Assembly: GCA_010093605.1 (NCBI GenBank) | Contig: MU004183.1 | Span: forward strand, 620,001 to 684,000 | Direction: 5' to 3' | Origin: Lophium mytilinum | Lineage: Eukaryota; Ascomycota; Dothideomycetes; Mytilinidiales; Mytilinidiaceae | DNA length: 64,000 nt | Shown here: positions 47,041 through 58,316 of the stretch, in pieces | How the letters are laid out: each line of letters opens with the position of its first letter | How positions within the stretch are numbered: the stretch's first letter is position 1 | Translations under genes and position numbers: made by a program | Notes under the pieces: model-generated | The model's input: only the letters and a program-made list of their open reading frames with translations | Told to the model about the DNA's origin: nothing | Database searches by the model: none

Positions 47041-48972
47041 ATGGCCTCCAAAGCGCTCTCGTCATCCCTGAGTCGACGGTGCCTGAATCCGACAGCTCGA
47101 ATCCTCCGCAATGGCCCCCGACCGTTCGCGGCCGCCACTCGACGAACCCTACTAGAGGCTTACCGGCCAGCTATCTACATCGCAGGCCAGAGACGAGCCA
47201 TCACAAGCACGGCAAGATCAAGGCTTGCAGAAGCGCAGGAATCCTTCGACCCCCGGCAACAAGAGCGAGAAAGCGACGAGGTCGATGTTTGCATAGTGGG
47301 TGGCGGTCCTGCCGGCCTTAGTGCTGCAATACGACTGAAGCAGCTGGCCAACGAAGCCGGCAACGAGGACTTCAGGGTACTCCTATTGGAAAAGGCCGGC
47401 GAGCTTGGAGACCACATTGTTTCGGGTAATGTTATAGAGCCATCTGCTCTCAATGAGCTCCTCCCAGACTGGAATGCGGAAGACAATCCGAATCGGTTCG
47501 AGCACGTTACTGCTGCCAAAGCCGACAAGCTGCGTTTCCTCACCAAGACGATGGCCATTCCTATCCCCAAACCTCCTCAGATGAACAATCACGGAAACTT
47601 TATAATAAGTCTGAATCAATTCACGAAATGGCTAGGTGAACGGGCCGAGGAGATTGGCGTCGAGATATACCCTGGATTTGCTGCGTCGGAGGTTCTATAC
47701 AACAGTGATGGATCAGTCAAGGGGGTAGCGACGAATGACTTGGGCATCTCGCGAGCGGGGAAACCCAAAGACTCTTTCGAACGCGGCATGGAGTTCCGCG
47801 CCCGAGTCACTCTTCTTGCGGAAGGTTGCCACGGCAGCTTGACGAAGCAAATTGTGAAAAAATTCGATCTCAGGCGTGATAGCCAGCATCAAACGTATGG
47901 TCTAGGCATTAAGGAGGTGTGGGAGATCGACCCAGAGAAGTTCCAGTCCGGTCTGGTAGTTCATTCTATGGGGTTTCCTTTGCCTTCGAACACATATGGT
48001 GGTGGTTGGATGTATCACTTTGGGGAAAACATGGTCAGCATCGGGCTAGTCGTAGGGCTCGACTACCCTAACCCATGGCTATCACCATACGGCGAATTCC
48101 AGAAGATGAAGCACCACCCGCTCTACAAGTCTACTCTTGAAGGCGGCAAGTGCATTTCGTATGCCGCAAGAACCTTAAACGAAGGCGGTTTCCAATCAAT
48201 CCCCAAATGCGCCTTTCCCGGAGGAGCGCTAATTGGCGATACTGCCGGCTTCCTCAACGTACCCAAGATCAAAGGTACACATACTGCTATGCGATCAGGA
48301 ATGCTAGCTGCAGAGGCAACATATACAGCTCTCACTTCAACGGACGAGGGAAGCGTGTTCCTTTATGATTACGAGGACAAACTCCGCGACTCCACTATCT
48401 GGTCAGAGCTAAAGACCGTCCGGAATATGAGACCATCTTTCCACACTCCCTTGGGACTGTATGGTGGAGTAATGTATTCGGGACTGGAGGCTTACATATT
48501 CCGCGGCAAGACGCCTTGGACGCTAAAGCATGGCAAGCCGGACCACGCAGCCACCAAGCTTGCTGACAAGTGCAAGAAGATCGAATATCCAAAGCCAGAT
48601 GGAAAAATCAGCTTCGACATCCTGACCAGTGTCAGTCGCAGTGGAACAAACCACGAAGAAGACCAGCCGGTGCATCTACAAGTCAAAGACTGGGACAAGC
48701 ATGCCCAGCTGGAGTGGCCGAAATATAAGGGTGTGGAGAATCGCTTCTGTCCTGCAGGCGTGTACGAGTACGTTGAGGACGGGAGTAAGGACATTGGAGT
48801 GCGGTTCCAGATCAACGCGCAGAAGTAAGTCTGATTGTACTATAATGCAGGCTGATACTGACGGAATGCTAGCTGCGTACACTGCAAGACTTGCGATATC
48901 AAAGTACCGGACCAAGACATCAACTGGACCACGCCCCAAGGCGGCGAAGGCCCGAAATACGTCCTGACATAG
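47041..48972 (+). CDS. ETFDH: Electron transfer flavoprotein-ubiquinone oxidoreductase, mitochondrial
   Basis: Passes electrons from ETF, reduced by acyl-CoA and other dehydrogenases, to ubiquinone at the inner mitochondrial membrane. Exons 47041-48824 and 48873-48972 give 627 aa. The N-terminus is Arg/Ser/Ala-rich (residues 1-65), a presequence. The FAD motif [20 protein letters not shown] starts near residue 81. The family signatures [60 protein letters not shown] and [20 protein letters not shown] are present, as is the hydrophobic membrane segment around 360-380. The 4Fe-4S cluster ligands lie at the end: [12 protein letters not shown], then, across the intron, [20 protein letters not shown]. 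Note that the last exon carries three of the four cluster cysteines. The call is firm. Confidence 0.96.
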
Positions 48973-49734
48973 TTTCCTGGGGCGAGTAATGGATTTACGC
49001 TACGAAGCTTCATTTGATATAAAGGTTTAATTTGGCAAAATGGCTTCCTCCGATTACTACTATCACTATGGCGCATCAGCTTCGGGGCATACCTGTACAT
49101 AGCCTCGAGTGATGCCGGACTACTGTAAATAGACGTTTTCCAAAGCCTCGCCAGTTGGGCAGCAGGACCGGGAAGCGCAAGCTATTACCTTGTTTGAACT
49201 GCATTGTTGGCTGTGACACGCCTTTGACGCATCCGTGCCAAGGCGGGTGGTGATTTGTCCACGATGTCTGCTCTCGTGCTTTGGCTAGCATCTCCCTTTT
49301 GATACCGCTGACAGAAAGGCCTCGGGGCGATACCCAGCTGCGCAATGGTCTGGTGGGAGCAAGTAGATATCACGTGACTGTCCTAACGCGGCTAGCGTCG
49401 CTTGCTTGGCGGACGGCGCCCATATTTTCTCGTGAGGCCGCATCACACCTCTCTCCTCTGTCACCGCCGCTGCTGTCGCCTTGCCACAGCACCACCATCG
49501 ACCTGCATATAGCTAGGGCGTACTGACCGCACTAGAAAGCCCCAGCACCGCCCTCTGCGATCGCTGCTCAGAAATACATTTCCCGCCCGGCGCCTTGCCC
49601 GCTTCTGCCTCACCGGCCTCCTCCCGCGCCTCACTTTTTCTGGGTTCGACTTCTAGGTCCCGATATCTCCTCAAGCCGTCCGCAACACCACCCATCTGTC
49701 TACCACTTGGTTGAAGAAGAGTCAACCGTCCAAG
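48973..49734. other. Intergenic, 0.76 kb, SR-protein promoter
   Basis: ETF-QO 3' flank and the SR-protein promoter. The last 300 bp are C-rich with CACC/CCGCC runs. No gene supported. Confidence 0.5.
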
Positions 49735-51419
49735 ATGACTGAGGTTTCGTCCACCCGACTCTACCTGGGAAATTTGCCTCGCAATGGTATGCTTGTCCCT
49801 ACCCCGGAAGGAAATGCCAGCCCCAAGAACGCGTGCTCTGGATGAGGACCTTCAAGGATCCAGGATCGCGCTGGCTCAAGTCCATGGAATTTGGCGTCGC
49901 TGACTCGCAAACCTGCACAGCCACCAAGGCCGAAGTTGAGGCTCACTTCCAAACCCATGGAACCGGCGAAATTACCGAGATCAAGCTGATGAATGGCTTC
50001 GGATTCATCGAGTACAAAGATGCTATGGACGCGCGCGATGTTGTTCCAGGTAAGCATCCATATCGAACCGCTATACTACGTTTCGAGATGTCAGAAGCTA
50101 ACATACTACTTCTATAGCCTTCCGTAAGCACAAACCGTGACCCCTCGATCCCTCATATGAACGCACGACCTAATATACACAGATGGCTCCGACTTCATGG
50201 GCGAGCGCCTGATCGTGCAGTTCGCGCGTGGCTCCCGTCGCACCGAGAACTTTGCCCACCAGGAACGTGCTGCTCCTCGTCCGCGTCGCACTCCGTACCG
50301 GATGCGAATCTCTCAGCTTCCGGTTGAGACCAGCTGGCAGGTCAGCACATCTTCCATATCCCCTGGTTGTTGGACGAACACATGCCCTTTTCCTTTGGAT
50401 TTTTGAATTGCGTTCTACCACTCCTTCCTGGCTGCTGGCCTCTCCACCTCTGTGTCTTTCTTAATGTTTACTGGCCACCCCCATGCTTCGTTTACCCCGG
50501 GATTTGGGACTGTATACCATTCTATGGATGCCGCTTGTCGGGAGGCCTTTGGATGCTCATTTGCTTTCTCTGCGTTCCATCTACACCCACATGGTTATAG
50601 GCGCCCGGACTCACACTGGACCTTATAGGATCTCAAAGATTTCGCCCGTCAGTCTGGCCTCGATGTTGTCTACTCTGAAGTAGGCCGTGATCGCGATGGC
50701 ACTGGGTAAGCTCTCACCTTTTTGACCGCTCAACCCGCTTGAAGATACTGAAACCTCTCAGGTTTGTCGAGTATGAGACCGCCGCGGATCTCAAGAATGC
50801 CGTGGAGAAGTTGGACAATCGTGAGTTCAAGGGTCAACAGGTCCGATGCATTCAGGATGTCAGCTCTCCGCCACCACAGCCACCGTTCAAGCCGCGACAG
50901 CCATATCCCCCGCAGGGAATGGACGACCGTGGTCCTCGAGACCGTTTCCGCTCCCGTTCGCCTCCCCCGGGCGGTCGCCGCGGATACCCCCCAGCTGGTG
51001 GCGACGACTACTACCATGACCGTCGTGGTGCCCCTCCTCGTGGCTACAGTCCCCGTCGCGACGACTACTACCATGACCGTCGTGGTGCCCCTCCTCGTGG
51101 CTACAGTCCCCGTCGCGACGACTACCGTCGCCGTTCGCCACCGCCGCGCGATTACTACGATTCTCGCGATCGTTATGCCCGTGCTTCGCCCCGTCCTCGC
51201 GGCCCAGTCGATGAGTATGGAGCTCCTCCCCGCCGTTATCCTGATGATGGTTATGATGCGCGAGGCGCCCCTCCTCGTCGCGGATATGAGGCTGATCCGT
51301 ACGTGAATGGTCATGCTAGACCGTACGATGGCCGTCCTCCCTCCCCGCGGGGTCGCCCGAGGAGCCCAGCCCGTGCTGGCTACGACGACAACTACGTTCC
51401 TCGTCCTCGCTATTGGTAA
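49735..51419 (+). CDS. SR-family splicing factor with two RRMs and an RS/RGG/Tyr-rich tail
   Basis: RNA-binding splicing factor of the SRSF1/Srp2 type. Exons 49735-49786, 49921-50049, 50118-50123, 50183-50340, 50629-50705 and 50762-51419 give 359 aa. RRM1 (residues 7-80) holds TRLYLGNLPRNATKAEVEAH and GFGFIEYKDAMDARDVVPAF-HGSDF; the AF-H junction needs the 6-nt exon CCTTCC. RRM2 (from RMRISQLPVETSWQDLKDFA) includes GTGFVEYETAADLKNAVEKL and lacks aromatic RNP1, as in SRSF1 pseudo-RRMs. The tail (from about residue 185) has RSRSPPPGGRRGYPP and Arg/Tyr/Asp-rich repeats. The intron after the SWQ codons is 288 bp, unusually long for this window and a candidate for alternative splicing. A likely target of the SRPK-type kinase. 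Confidence 0.93.
51004..51117 (+). repeat. Perfect 57-bp tandem duplication inside the SR tail
   Basis: Two identical copies in frame, each encoding 19 residues (DDYYHDRRGAPPRGYSPRR), followed by the start of a third unit (DDY). Perfect nucleotide identity, including silent positions, points to a recent slip or strong homogenisation. Confidence 0.9.
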
Positions 51420-52685
51420 TTACTACCCTCTTCCCCTCGGCACTAAGCAGCGTATTCTGTGCGTGCAGTAAACATGGCTCACCGTCCTAGATCTACTCCG
51501 CTCGATCCTCGTCCTCTACGCCAATACCCAGCTTAGCTGCTCGATCCACATAATCCGATAAGACTCGAGAGACGATGGACAATGAGATGGAAACTGGTTT
51601 CTTTGGCGGGGTGGTATCGGTTGTTGGTCTCCTACTCTCTTCCTTCCCTTTTCTTTTCTCCTCTGTACGATATCGGCTTGGGATTGTTACGACTTGCTCG
51701 TCATGACCACACGGGGTTGGATCTGCTGATTTTTTGTCATCCGATTCTCCGTCTCGAGGGCTAACGATGGTTTCAATGTCTCATCTGGAGGGGAGAAGCT
51801 TTGCTGCATGTTTTTATGAGAGCCGGGATTTGGCACTTGTTGACTGATGAGTCGGTCTTGTGCAACAACGGATTCAATTGGCGGAATTGCTTTCCTTCAC
51901 TCAGTATGCGTGGTCGGCTCTCTGAAAACGAGAAAAGGGTGGTTACATGAAAATACAAAAGTCCTACTTTCGGAGTTTGGACGCTTCTTGTCATCTCTCC
52001 ACTAGTCCTATATTTGGTTTATTCCGTCTTGGTAACATTGAGCCCGGGGCTTTTCTCTGCCAACAGGTATATAATTGTCGTTGCAAAGCTTTGCGACTAC
52101 TCCGCACCTGAGAAGCTTCTATTTCCTCTAGTATTGTATTCGGGCTGTTCTCGCCTCTTCTTAATCTCCTCCATGTGCCAAACAGATTAGACGCGGTCTT
52201 TTTTCCATAGGTAATGTGTGGATCTATCCAATACACGGGGTTAAATCTTTAACCCCGAGGCGTGTCCAAAATGGTTAAGGAGAGGAAGCATCAATGCCTA
52301 CCTCAAGACGTAAGCCTCGCCCTAACGGTCAGTTGTTATGCCGTTCTAAAGGGGGATATTCGATAACAATCTGGGCTCGTTCAACTTTCGCCTGCAAAGC
52401 AACTCGATTATAGCGTTCTCAAAGCTGCAGCCTCGTTCGAGCCCCTTGCAACCGAGCAGAAGGATGCTGCAATTACACTTTACCGTCTTCCACTACCGCG
52501 GAAATATTCACAAAGTCCGTTTGTAATCTCCGTATCATAGCTATTTTGGGCTGTTGCGCTTCCTCAAATGAAACAGATATCTTTTCCTTCATGCTCAAGC
52601 ATTGCTCCAGTTGCAACTATCGAAGAGTCTCAATCTAGCACGATCGCCCAATCGTTTCAGCGTCCTTCATCCTACAACTTCAACA
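51420..52685. other. Intergenic, 1.27 kb
   Basis: SR-gene 3' region and reductase promoter. It contains a 22-bp palindrome at 52236-52257 (CGGGGTTAAATCTTTAACCC plus CG). Open frames on the minus strand (51773-52236) have no support. No tRNA: a T-loop-like GTTCGAGCC at 52436 has no acceptor stem around it. Confidence 0.5.
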
Positions 52686-53717
52686 ATGCCTACCAACCGC
52701 TCCCTTTGGCAAGACAAGCCCGGCGAGCCCGGCATCATCCGCGAGAGCCCGTATCCCTCCAACCTCCAAGACAGCGAGCTCATCGTGAAAGTGCACGCCT
52801 GGGCCATGAACCCCTGTGACTCGATGCTCCAAGACCATTCTCTCCCCTTCATCACCTACCCCGTCATCCTCGGCGAAGACATCGCAGGCACCGTGTCCGC
52901 CGTCGGCCGCCTCGCCGCGCTCAAATTCAGCATCGGCGACCGCATCACGGGCATAGCGCTGGGCGCCGTCAGCAAGCGCCCCGCGCACAGCGGCTTCCAA
53001 GAGCACCTCATCCTCGACCACACCATGGCATGCAAGATCCCAGCCACCCTCTCCTTCGCCGCCGCCGCCGTCTTCCCGCTATGCATCACCACGACCGCGT
53101 TCGCGCTCTTCTCGCAAACCTACCTCGGTCTCCCGTTCCCAACAACCCGTCCAACGAGCACGGGAAAGTCGCTTCTGGTCTGGAGCGGCGCGTCCGCCGT
53201 CGGCAGCAACGCGATGCAGCTCGCGAGCGCCGCGGGCTTCGCCGTCGTCACCACCTGCTCGCCGCGCAACTTCGCCTACGTGCGCGGCCTCGGCGCGGTC
53301 GCGGCGTTCGACTACAACAGTCCCTCTGTGATCGAGGACGTCGTCGCGGAGCTGGATAAGGGCGTGTGCGCGGGCATCTACCATGCCGCGGGGGATACGC
53401 TGGCGACGACGTGCCAGGTGGCGCATCGGTCGCGCCAGACGCTGTTTGTGGCGTCGACGCATCCGGTCAAGGAGGGCGATGCGCCCGAGGGGGTGGAGGC
53501 GCGCATGACGTTTGGGACGGGCGGGGTGGGGATGTTTGCGGAAGTGGGCCCCGCGACGTTTGGCGGGTTTTTGGCCGAGGCGTTGGAGATGGGGGTGTAT
53601 AAGGTGGCGCCGCCGCCGGAGGTGGTGGGGACGAGGGGGTTGGAGGGGGTGCAGGTGGCGTTGGATGTGCTGAAGAAGGGGGTTAGTGCGAGGAAGGTTG
53701 TTGTTGTGGTTGAATGA
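52686..53717 (+). CDS. MDR-family zinc-independent reductase (quinone/enoyl reductase-like)
   Basis: Single exon, 343 aa, from the ATG giving MPTNRSLWQDKPGEPGIIRE. The GroES-like part contains ELIVKVHAWAMNPCDSMLQD, YPVILGEDIAGTVSAVGRLA and FSIGDRITGIALG; the zinc ligands of classical alcohol dehydrogenases are missing. The nucleotide-binding part has LLVWSGASAVGSNAMQLASA, an S-G-A-S-x-V-G motif typical of NADPH quinone reductases and polyketide trans-enoyl reductases, followed by FAVVTTCSPRNFAYVRGLGA and VAAFDYNSPSVIEDV. This is the TOXD-like subgroup. No biosynthetic genes lie nearby, so a detoxification role is as likely as secondary metabolism. Coding GC is very high; C-rich up to about 53300 and G-rich thereafter. 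An upstream in-frame TTG start is unlikely. Confidence 0.88.
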   Translation: MPTNRSLWQDKPGEPGIIRESPYPSNLQDSELIVKVHAWAMNPCDSMLQDHSLPFITYPVILGEDIAGTVSAVGRLAALKFSIGDRITGIALGAVSKRPAHSGFQEHLILDHTMACKIPATLSFAAAAVFPLCITTTAFALFSQTYLGLPFPTTRPTSTGKSLLVWSGASAVGSNAMQLASAAGFAVVTTCSPRNFAYVRGLGAVAAFDYNSPSVIEDVVAELDKGVCAGIYHAAGDTLATTCQVAHRSRQTLFVASTHPVKEGDAPEGVEARMTFGTGGVGMFAEVGPATFGGFLAEALEMGVYKVAPPPEVVGTRGLEGVQVALDVLKKGVSARKVVVVVE

Positions 53718-54484
53718 GGGATGGAGGGCGGCGGGGAGAAGTCTAAGGGAGGGCGGCTCGTGTGGGTTGTGGTTGGGCATGTAGGGTATATGAGCTACTT
53801 TTGCTAATAGGGTGTGTTGTATTCAAAGCGAATACTTATGGCTAGCGATTGTTATGCTATTAGAAGGGAGGTAAAAACGGGTCATGTGAAGATGAGTATC
53901 TTTTCAAAGACGTCAATACAGAAATTGGATGCTACTGTTGTTGCTGGTTAAAGTGTTGGTAGGAATCTTGCATCATGCAACTCACTAGGGTTAGAAACAC
54001 GTATAGAACGAACAATTCAACGCTTTGAGACATCTGGCGGAACACCATTGACAGTTGAAAGCCGCAGTTGGAGGTCAAAAGAGGCAGCCATGCGGCGCAG
54101 TCGGCTTGTTTGTAGTTCTTTGTTGACGTCGAGGGCATGGCCTGAAGTACTTTTGCAGTTCTATTGTTGATGTTGAGGGCATGGCCTGAAGTGCTTTTGC
54201 AGTCTTGTGTGTGTATCTACTTATCTGCGGGTGATGAAAGTATTGCAGGATGTGTGTTGAATGCATAAATATCGTAGTGACGATTCTTGTCAATACGATC
54301 CACGGGCGAAGAGCAGGAAACAAGGGTTGGGAAGGGAAGAGGTCATGTGACCATATCAGAACTTCGTTCTCTAGTTACAAATAGGCCCCAGAAAGACGGA
54401 TAGACATCATTCAGCTTACTGCAACTGGCTCTGGAGTCCAAATCCTTTTCTTCTCCGTTACCTTGACCCAACATGCGATTCAAC
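53718..54484. other. Convergent intergenic region, 0.77 kb
   Basis: G-rich to about 53770. A 44-bp direct duplication occupies about 54113-54200. No gene supported. Confidence 0.6.
54113..54200. repeat. 44-bp tandem duplication
   Basis: Two adjacent units share TTGTTGAYGTYGAGGGCATG followed by GCCTGAAGTRCTTTTGCAG, with about four differences. Non-coding; lies downstream of both flanking genes. Confidence 0.75.
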
Positions 54485-56520
54485 CTACAACTTATTGGCA
54501 GTGTTGAAGTCGTCGAGCGCGATGACGATGCGCTTAGTCATGGTCTTCTCGCCCTCACGGACCCACACACGGGGGTCGTAGTACTTCTTGTTGGGCTTGT
54601 CTTCGCCGTCTGGGTTACCGACTTGAGTCTTGATGTATTCCTGCTTGTTGAGGACGTAGTCACTACAGCTATCGTTAGTACGCACATTGAGTGAAGTAGT
54701 GAGAAAGGAGTAGGTACCGGATGCCAGTGAGGTAAGCCCATTGGAGATCGGTGTCCAGGTTGACCTTGACAACACCGTATGCTTTCGGCATGTTAGCTAG
54801 CGGTTAGACATAATGCTTTGATCGGACTTACAGATTGCTTCCCTGAAGTCATCGACCGTGGAGCCACTGCCTCCGTGGAAGACCAGGAAGACTGGCTTCT
54901 CCTCCTTGGCACCAATCTTCTCCTTGACGTAAGCCTGGTGCTTCTTTAGCAGACCTGGCTGGAGCTTCACGTTTCCGGGCTTGTAGACACCGTGAACGTT
55001 TCCGAAACCGGCGGCGATGGAGAAGTATGGGCTCTGCAAAAATAAGTCACTGCAGTAGTCAAAGCGCTCGACTTGGACTTACGATTGGGGAGAGCGTCTT
55101 GTAGATCTCGTAGATATCCTCTGATGTGATCGTCAGCACACAGCCTGAGAAAGGGAAAGGAAGGTCAAGGCATACCGGGCTGGGTGTAGAGTGAGTTGTT
55201 GTCAACGTCCTCGTTGTTCACACCATCTTCCTCGCCACCAGTGATGCCGATCTCCATCTCTAACCACTGCTTCATCGGGGCTGCGCGCTTAAGGTATTCG
55301 GCCGTGGTTTTGATGTTCCAATCAACGGCTTCTTCGCTAAGATCGATCATGTGGCTGCTGAACAGGGGTTCGCCATGAGTCTTGAAGTAAGCCTCATCTG
55401 CGCTCAGCATACCATCGAGCCACTACAATACAGGGGTTTGTCAGTCCTGACTTGATTATGTTGGAGGAAGAGTATAGACCCACAGGAAGGAGCTTTTTCG
55501 CGCAGTGGTCAGTGTGGAGAATGACTGGGATGCCGTAGGCTGGCGCCACACTCCTGATCTGTTTGCATGTTAGATCGCATCTTTTATAATGAGGAATTAG
55601 CTGGGCCTTACGTAGTTGGCTCCGGCAACAGCTCCAGCGATGGAAGCTTCCTGGTCCTTGTTGGCGACGCCCTTGCCTGTCAAACTGTCGTATTAGCCTA
55701 GGTCCTTCTAGTATGCTTTACAAAAGCGCTTTGGTTCAGCGTGGATAGCATAGTTCCATCGCATACTGGTCGTCTGTTTCCATCCTCTCTTTTGTGCTCT
55801 TGCTTTTCATCTTTGTCTATATTGAACAGTACGATGCCTAGCCAAAGCTAGTACCGAAACCATCATTTCACTTCTAGAGACTGGATTTCACCACCATGAT
55901 CCCCGCATGCTTTCCCATGTATCCAACGATTGTATGTGTATAGTTCAGCAATGACGGATCAGATCGGGCTCTCGTGTAGTGTACGATGGAACTATGCCAA
56001 TCCAGGGGGAAACGGGTTCATTGGCGATAAGGGGGAGCTGGGGCAGAATCTTCACGGAAAAGTGGAGATGGTTGACTGAACGTACCGGCAAAGTAGGCAG
56101 CACCACCTGGAGGGAGTGTTAGCGGAGGCTCCGAAAGCTAGAATTGAGGAGTTGTGTTTGTGTACACACCTTGTGACATCTGCAGAATGATGGGAGCTTT
56201 GGCATCCCTCGCGGCCTCAAGGGCAGCAACTACGGTGGAGCTGGAGGTGACATTCTACGACGCTTAGCCATTAAACCCAGGTAGTCTTGGACTATATGCT
56301 TACGATGGCGGGAATGGCGACTACAAAGTGATTAGTACCTCGATCTTACTGGAATTGGCCCCGGCGAAAGCACTCACAGTTCTTCTCTTGCGCATAGTTG
56401 AAGAGCTTGATGGGACCTCATTAGTGACGTTTGGTGGGCGAGGCGGGGTAAATAGCACACCTTCAGGACGTCGTCGCCGACAATGACGCCGGACTTGCGG
56501 GAGAGGACAGCAGTGGCCAT
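54485..56520 (-). CDS. FBA1: Class II fructose-1,6-bisphosphate aldolase
   Basis: Zinc-dependent glycolytic and gluconeogenic aldolase. Twelve exons: 56520-56461, 56405-56378, 56320-56304, 56254-56170, 56106-56086, 55676-55612, 55558-55484, 55422-55176, 55120-55083, 55033-54832, 54781-54718, 54662-54485. They give 359 aa, the family length, with every phase fitting. The start is MATAVLSRKSGVIVGDDVLK; then LFNYAQEKNFAIPAINVTSS. Metal and active-site blocks: GIPVILHTDHCAKKLLPWLD, MEIGITGGEEDGVN, AAGFGNVHGVYKPGNVKLQP, LVFHGGSGSTVDDFREAISY and GVVKVNLDTDLQWAYLTGIR. Three exons are tiny (28, 17 and 21 nt). The intron 55677-56085 (409 bp) is far longer than the usual 50-60 bp here and may hold a regulatory or non-coding element. 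High expression expected. Confidence 0.96.
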
Positions 56521-57378
56521 GGTGAAGGTGAGGATTGACTGGGTTGGGTGTTAGCTGGAAGAATGCGGGTTCCGGCGCGGTATATGAAGATGATATCGCG
56601 GAGGGATTTAATAATTGTTGAGTGGGGTCTTCGGATGCCCCTCCAACAGAACGCGCGACACGGCGTGACAAGCTTATCTTGCTGCGGGCAGGGAGAAAAG
56701 CAAAGCCGCAAGATTTTTTCTCTCGCAGCGGCGTGACACTTACTTTTTAAGGGTGGTCGAGCGAATCAGGTAGGGTGGCAGGGCAATTGAGGGTTTTGGT
56801 AGCTTGGGCGTGGGGAATGAGGTTTATGTATGACTTGCGGGCCACAAGCACCAACTGAACTGCTGTGGCGGGGAACTCTGGCGTCTCGCTGGAAAAGCCG
56901 AGCTCACACGGCCAGGTGCTTCAACGTTCCGAGTGCTGTTGACCTCCGGATCTCTCCGTAGCAGCGAACACCCGCACTCCCATTGCCGGATGCCTGAGGC
57001 CGTGGAGCGAATATCGTCAGATGCTGGCCAATTGGCGTGCCCTGGAACAGCTAGACATTCCCCGAGCGTGCTTCAACTTGACAAAGGATCGTCACACGAG
57101 CTGCGGTGAAGCTCCATTTACCCGTACATGGTTGTTTACACTACAGACTATACTACACCACTCAAGACTATACAAGCCCCCGGGAAATGATCCGCGGCCG
57201 AGTGCTTCAAGCCCGGTCAAGTTTCCGAGCAGGCCCTGCGGTAGCCGACGCTCTATCCCGCCGAGGACTCCTGCCAACTGTGCTCAAGCATCAATCGGGC
57301 ATTTCTGTATGCAAGCCACTCTCCAGAGCAGCCACTCTCCAGAGCAGCCCCACTCCTCCACGATTCACGGCGAGGCTG
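56521..57378. other. Aldolase promoter region, 0.86 kb
   Basis: Contains the FBA1 promoter and the 3' flank of the mitochondrial L9 gene. A 16-bp unit GCCACTCTCCAGAGCA is repeated at 57315-57346. Other open frames have no support. Confidence 0.5.
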
Positions 57379-58316
57379 TCATTTCTGGGGTAGAACGCAG
57401 ACGGACCGTAGGAGAGGCTGTTCCGCGCCCTTGACCTGGATCTCCACCTTGAACTTGCCTAGATGTTTGACGCGTGACGTCTCCCCGTCTACAAGACCTT
57501 CAACGAACCGAATCTCGTTCTCGGCGAGAGTGACCCGCGCAGCCTCATCGTTGTTCGCCAGCGATTGCCGTATGCTCGTAGCAACATCTGCCGTCGTCAC
57601 AGAACCGTATATTCCAACCATGCCTGATGCCTTCTTTTCTGCCTTCTCTGCAGCTGCAAGGATGTCTGCCGAGTCGGATGCGCCTAGGGAGGCATCCGAG
57701 GAGGAATTATCGTCTTCGATCGGTTGGCGAACGAAGTCAATGGTGGAGGGGGTAAATATTGTGATAAGTTCCATAGAGCGTTCGGGCTGTAAAGAGTCAG
57801 TTATGCGCAGACGAAATGGGCAACCGCATAGGGGAGTAGCATACGCTTAAGAGCTCAATCTCAACCGGCCTCACATAGTGCTGTGCCTCGAGCTCCACCT
57901 CTTCCTCTGTCTTCTCAACCTTGGGCTGCTCTATCCCGAACTCAAAGTCTCGCTCTATGGCGACTTTCTGGCGTTTCAACTCCTTCAATTGGTCCGGTAG
58001 TACGTAGGATGCCTTCCCCTGGGGAAACCAGTGATTGCGCATCATTGCGGGAGAAATGGGGATATACGTCCCTACCCTTGAAAGTCAGCGTTGAACGATA
58101 GAATACGATCAATTGCTTACCTCTCCGCCCATATCCCTTGACATTCTTAAGCAGCTTGACGACAGCAATATCAGCGGGCTTGACCAGCTTCTGCTTGCCG
58201 CGCACCTGCTGCTGGAGCGAGCCCCAGCCGTCAAGGCCAACTCTCGTAAAGCGTCGTGTACATGACGCACATTGGGGGAGCAGGGATGAGCGCGCAATTG
58301 AAGCCATTGGAGGCAT
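57379..58316 (-). CDS. MRPL50: Mitochondrial large-subunit ribosomal protein bL9m
   Basis: Component of the mitoribosome large subunit, homologous to bacterial L9. Exons 58316-58121, 58071-57845 and 57786-57379 give 276 aa from MPPMASIARSSLLPQ; the next ATG (58307) is an alternative start. The N-terminus is a mitochondrial presequence with RRFTRVGLDGWGSLQQQVRG. The L9 signature KQKLVKPADIAVVKLLKNVK-GYGRR is completed after the first intron by GTYIPISPAMMRNHWFPQGK-ASYV, the conserved N-domain helix start. The C-terminal half is extended, acidic in the middle (DDNSSSDASLGASDSADILA), and ends in an L9 C-terminal-like domain (IYGSVTTADVATSIRQSL, HLGKFKVEIQVKG). The gene's 5' side is only 128 bp from a transposon. 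Confidence 0.9.

Noticed and set aside
52370-52460. Possible tRNA because of a GTTCGAGCC T-loop-like sequence
   Set aside because: No acceptor stem, D-arm or anticodon arm can be folded around it.
53079-53780. 233-codon His/Arg/Pro-rich open frame antisense to the MDR reductase
   Set aside because: Low-complexity mirror of GC-rich coding sequence; no features of its own.
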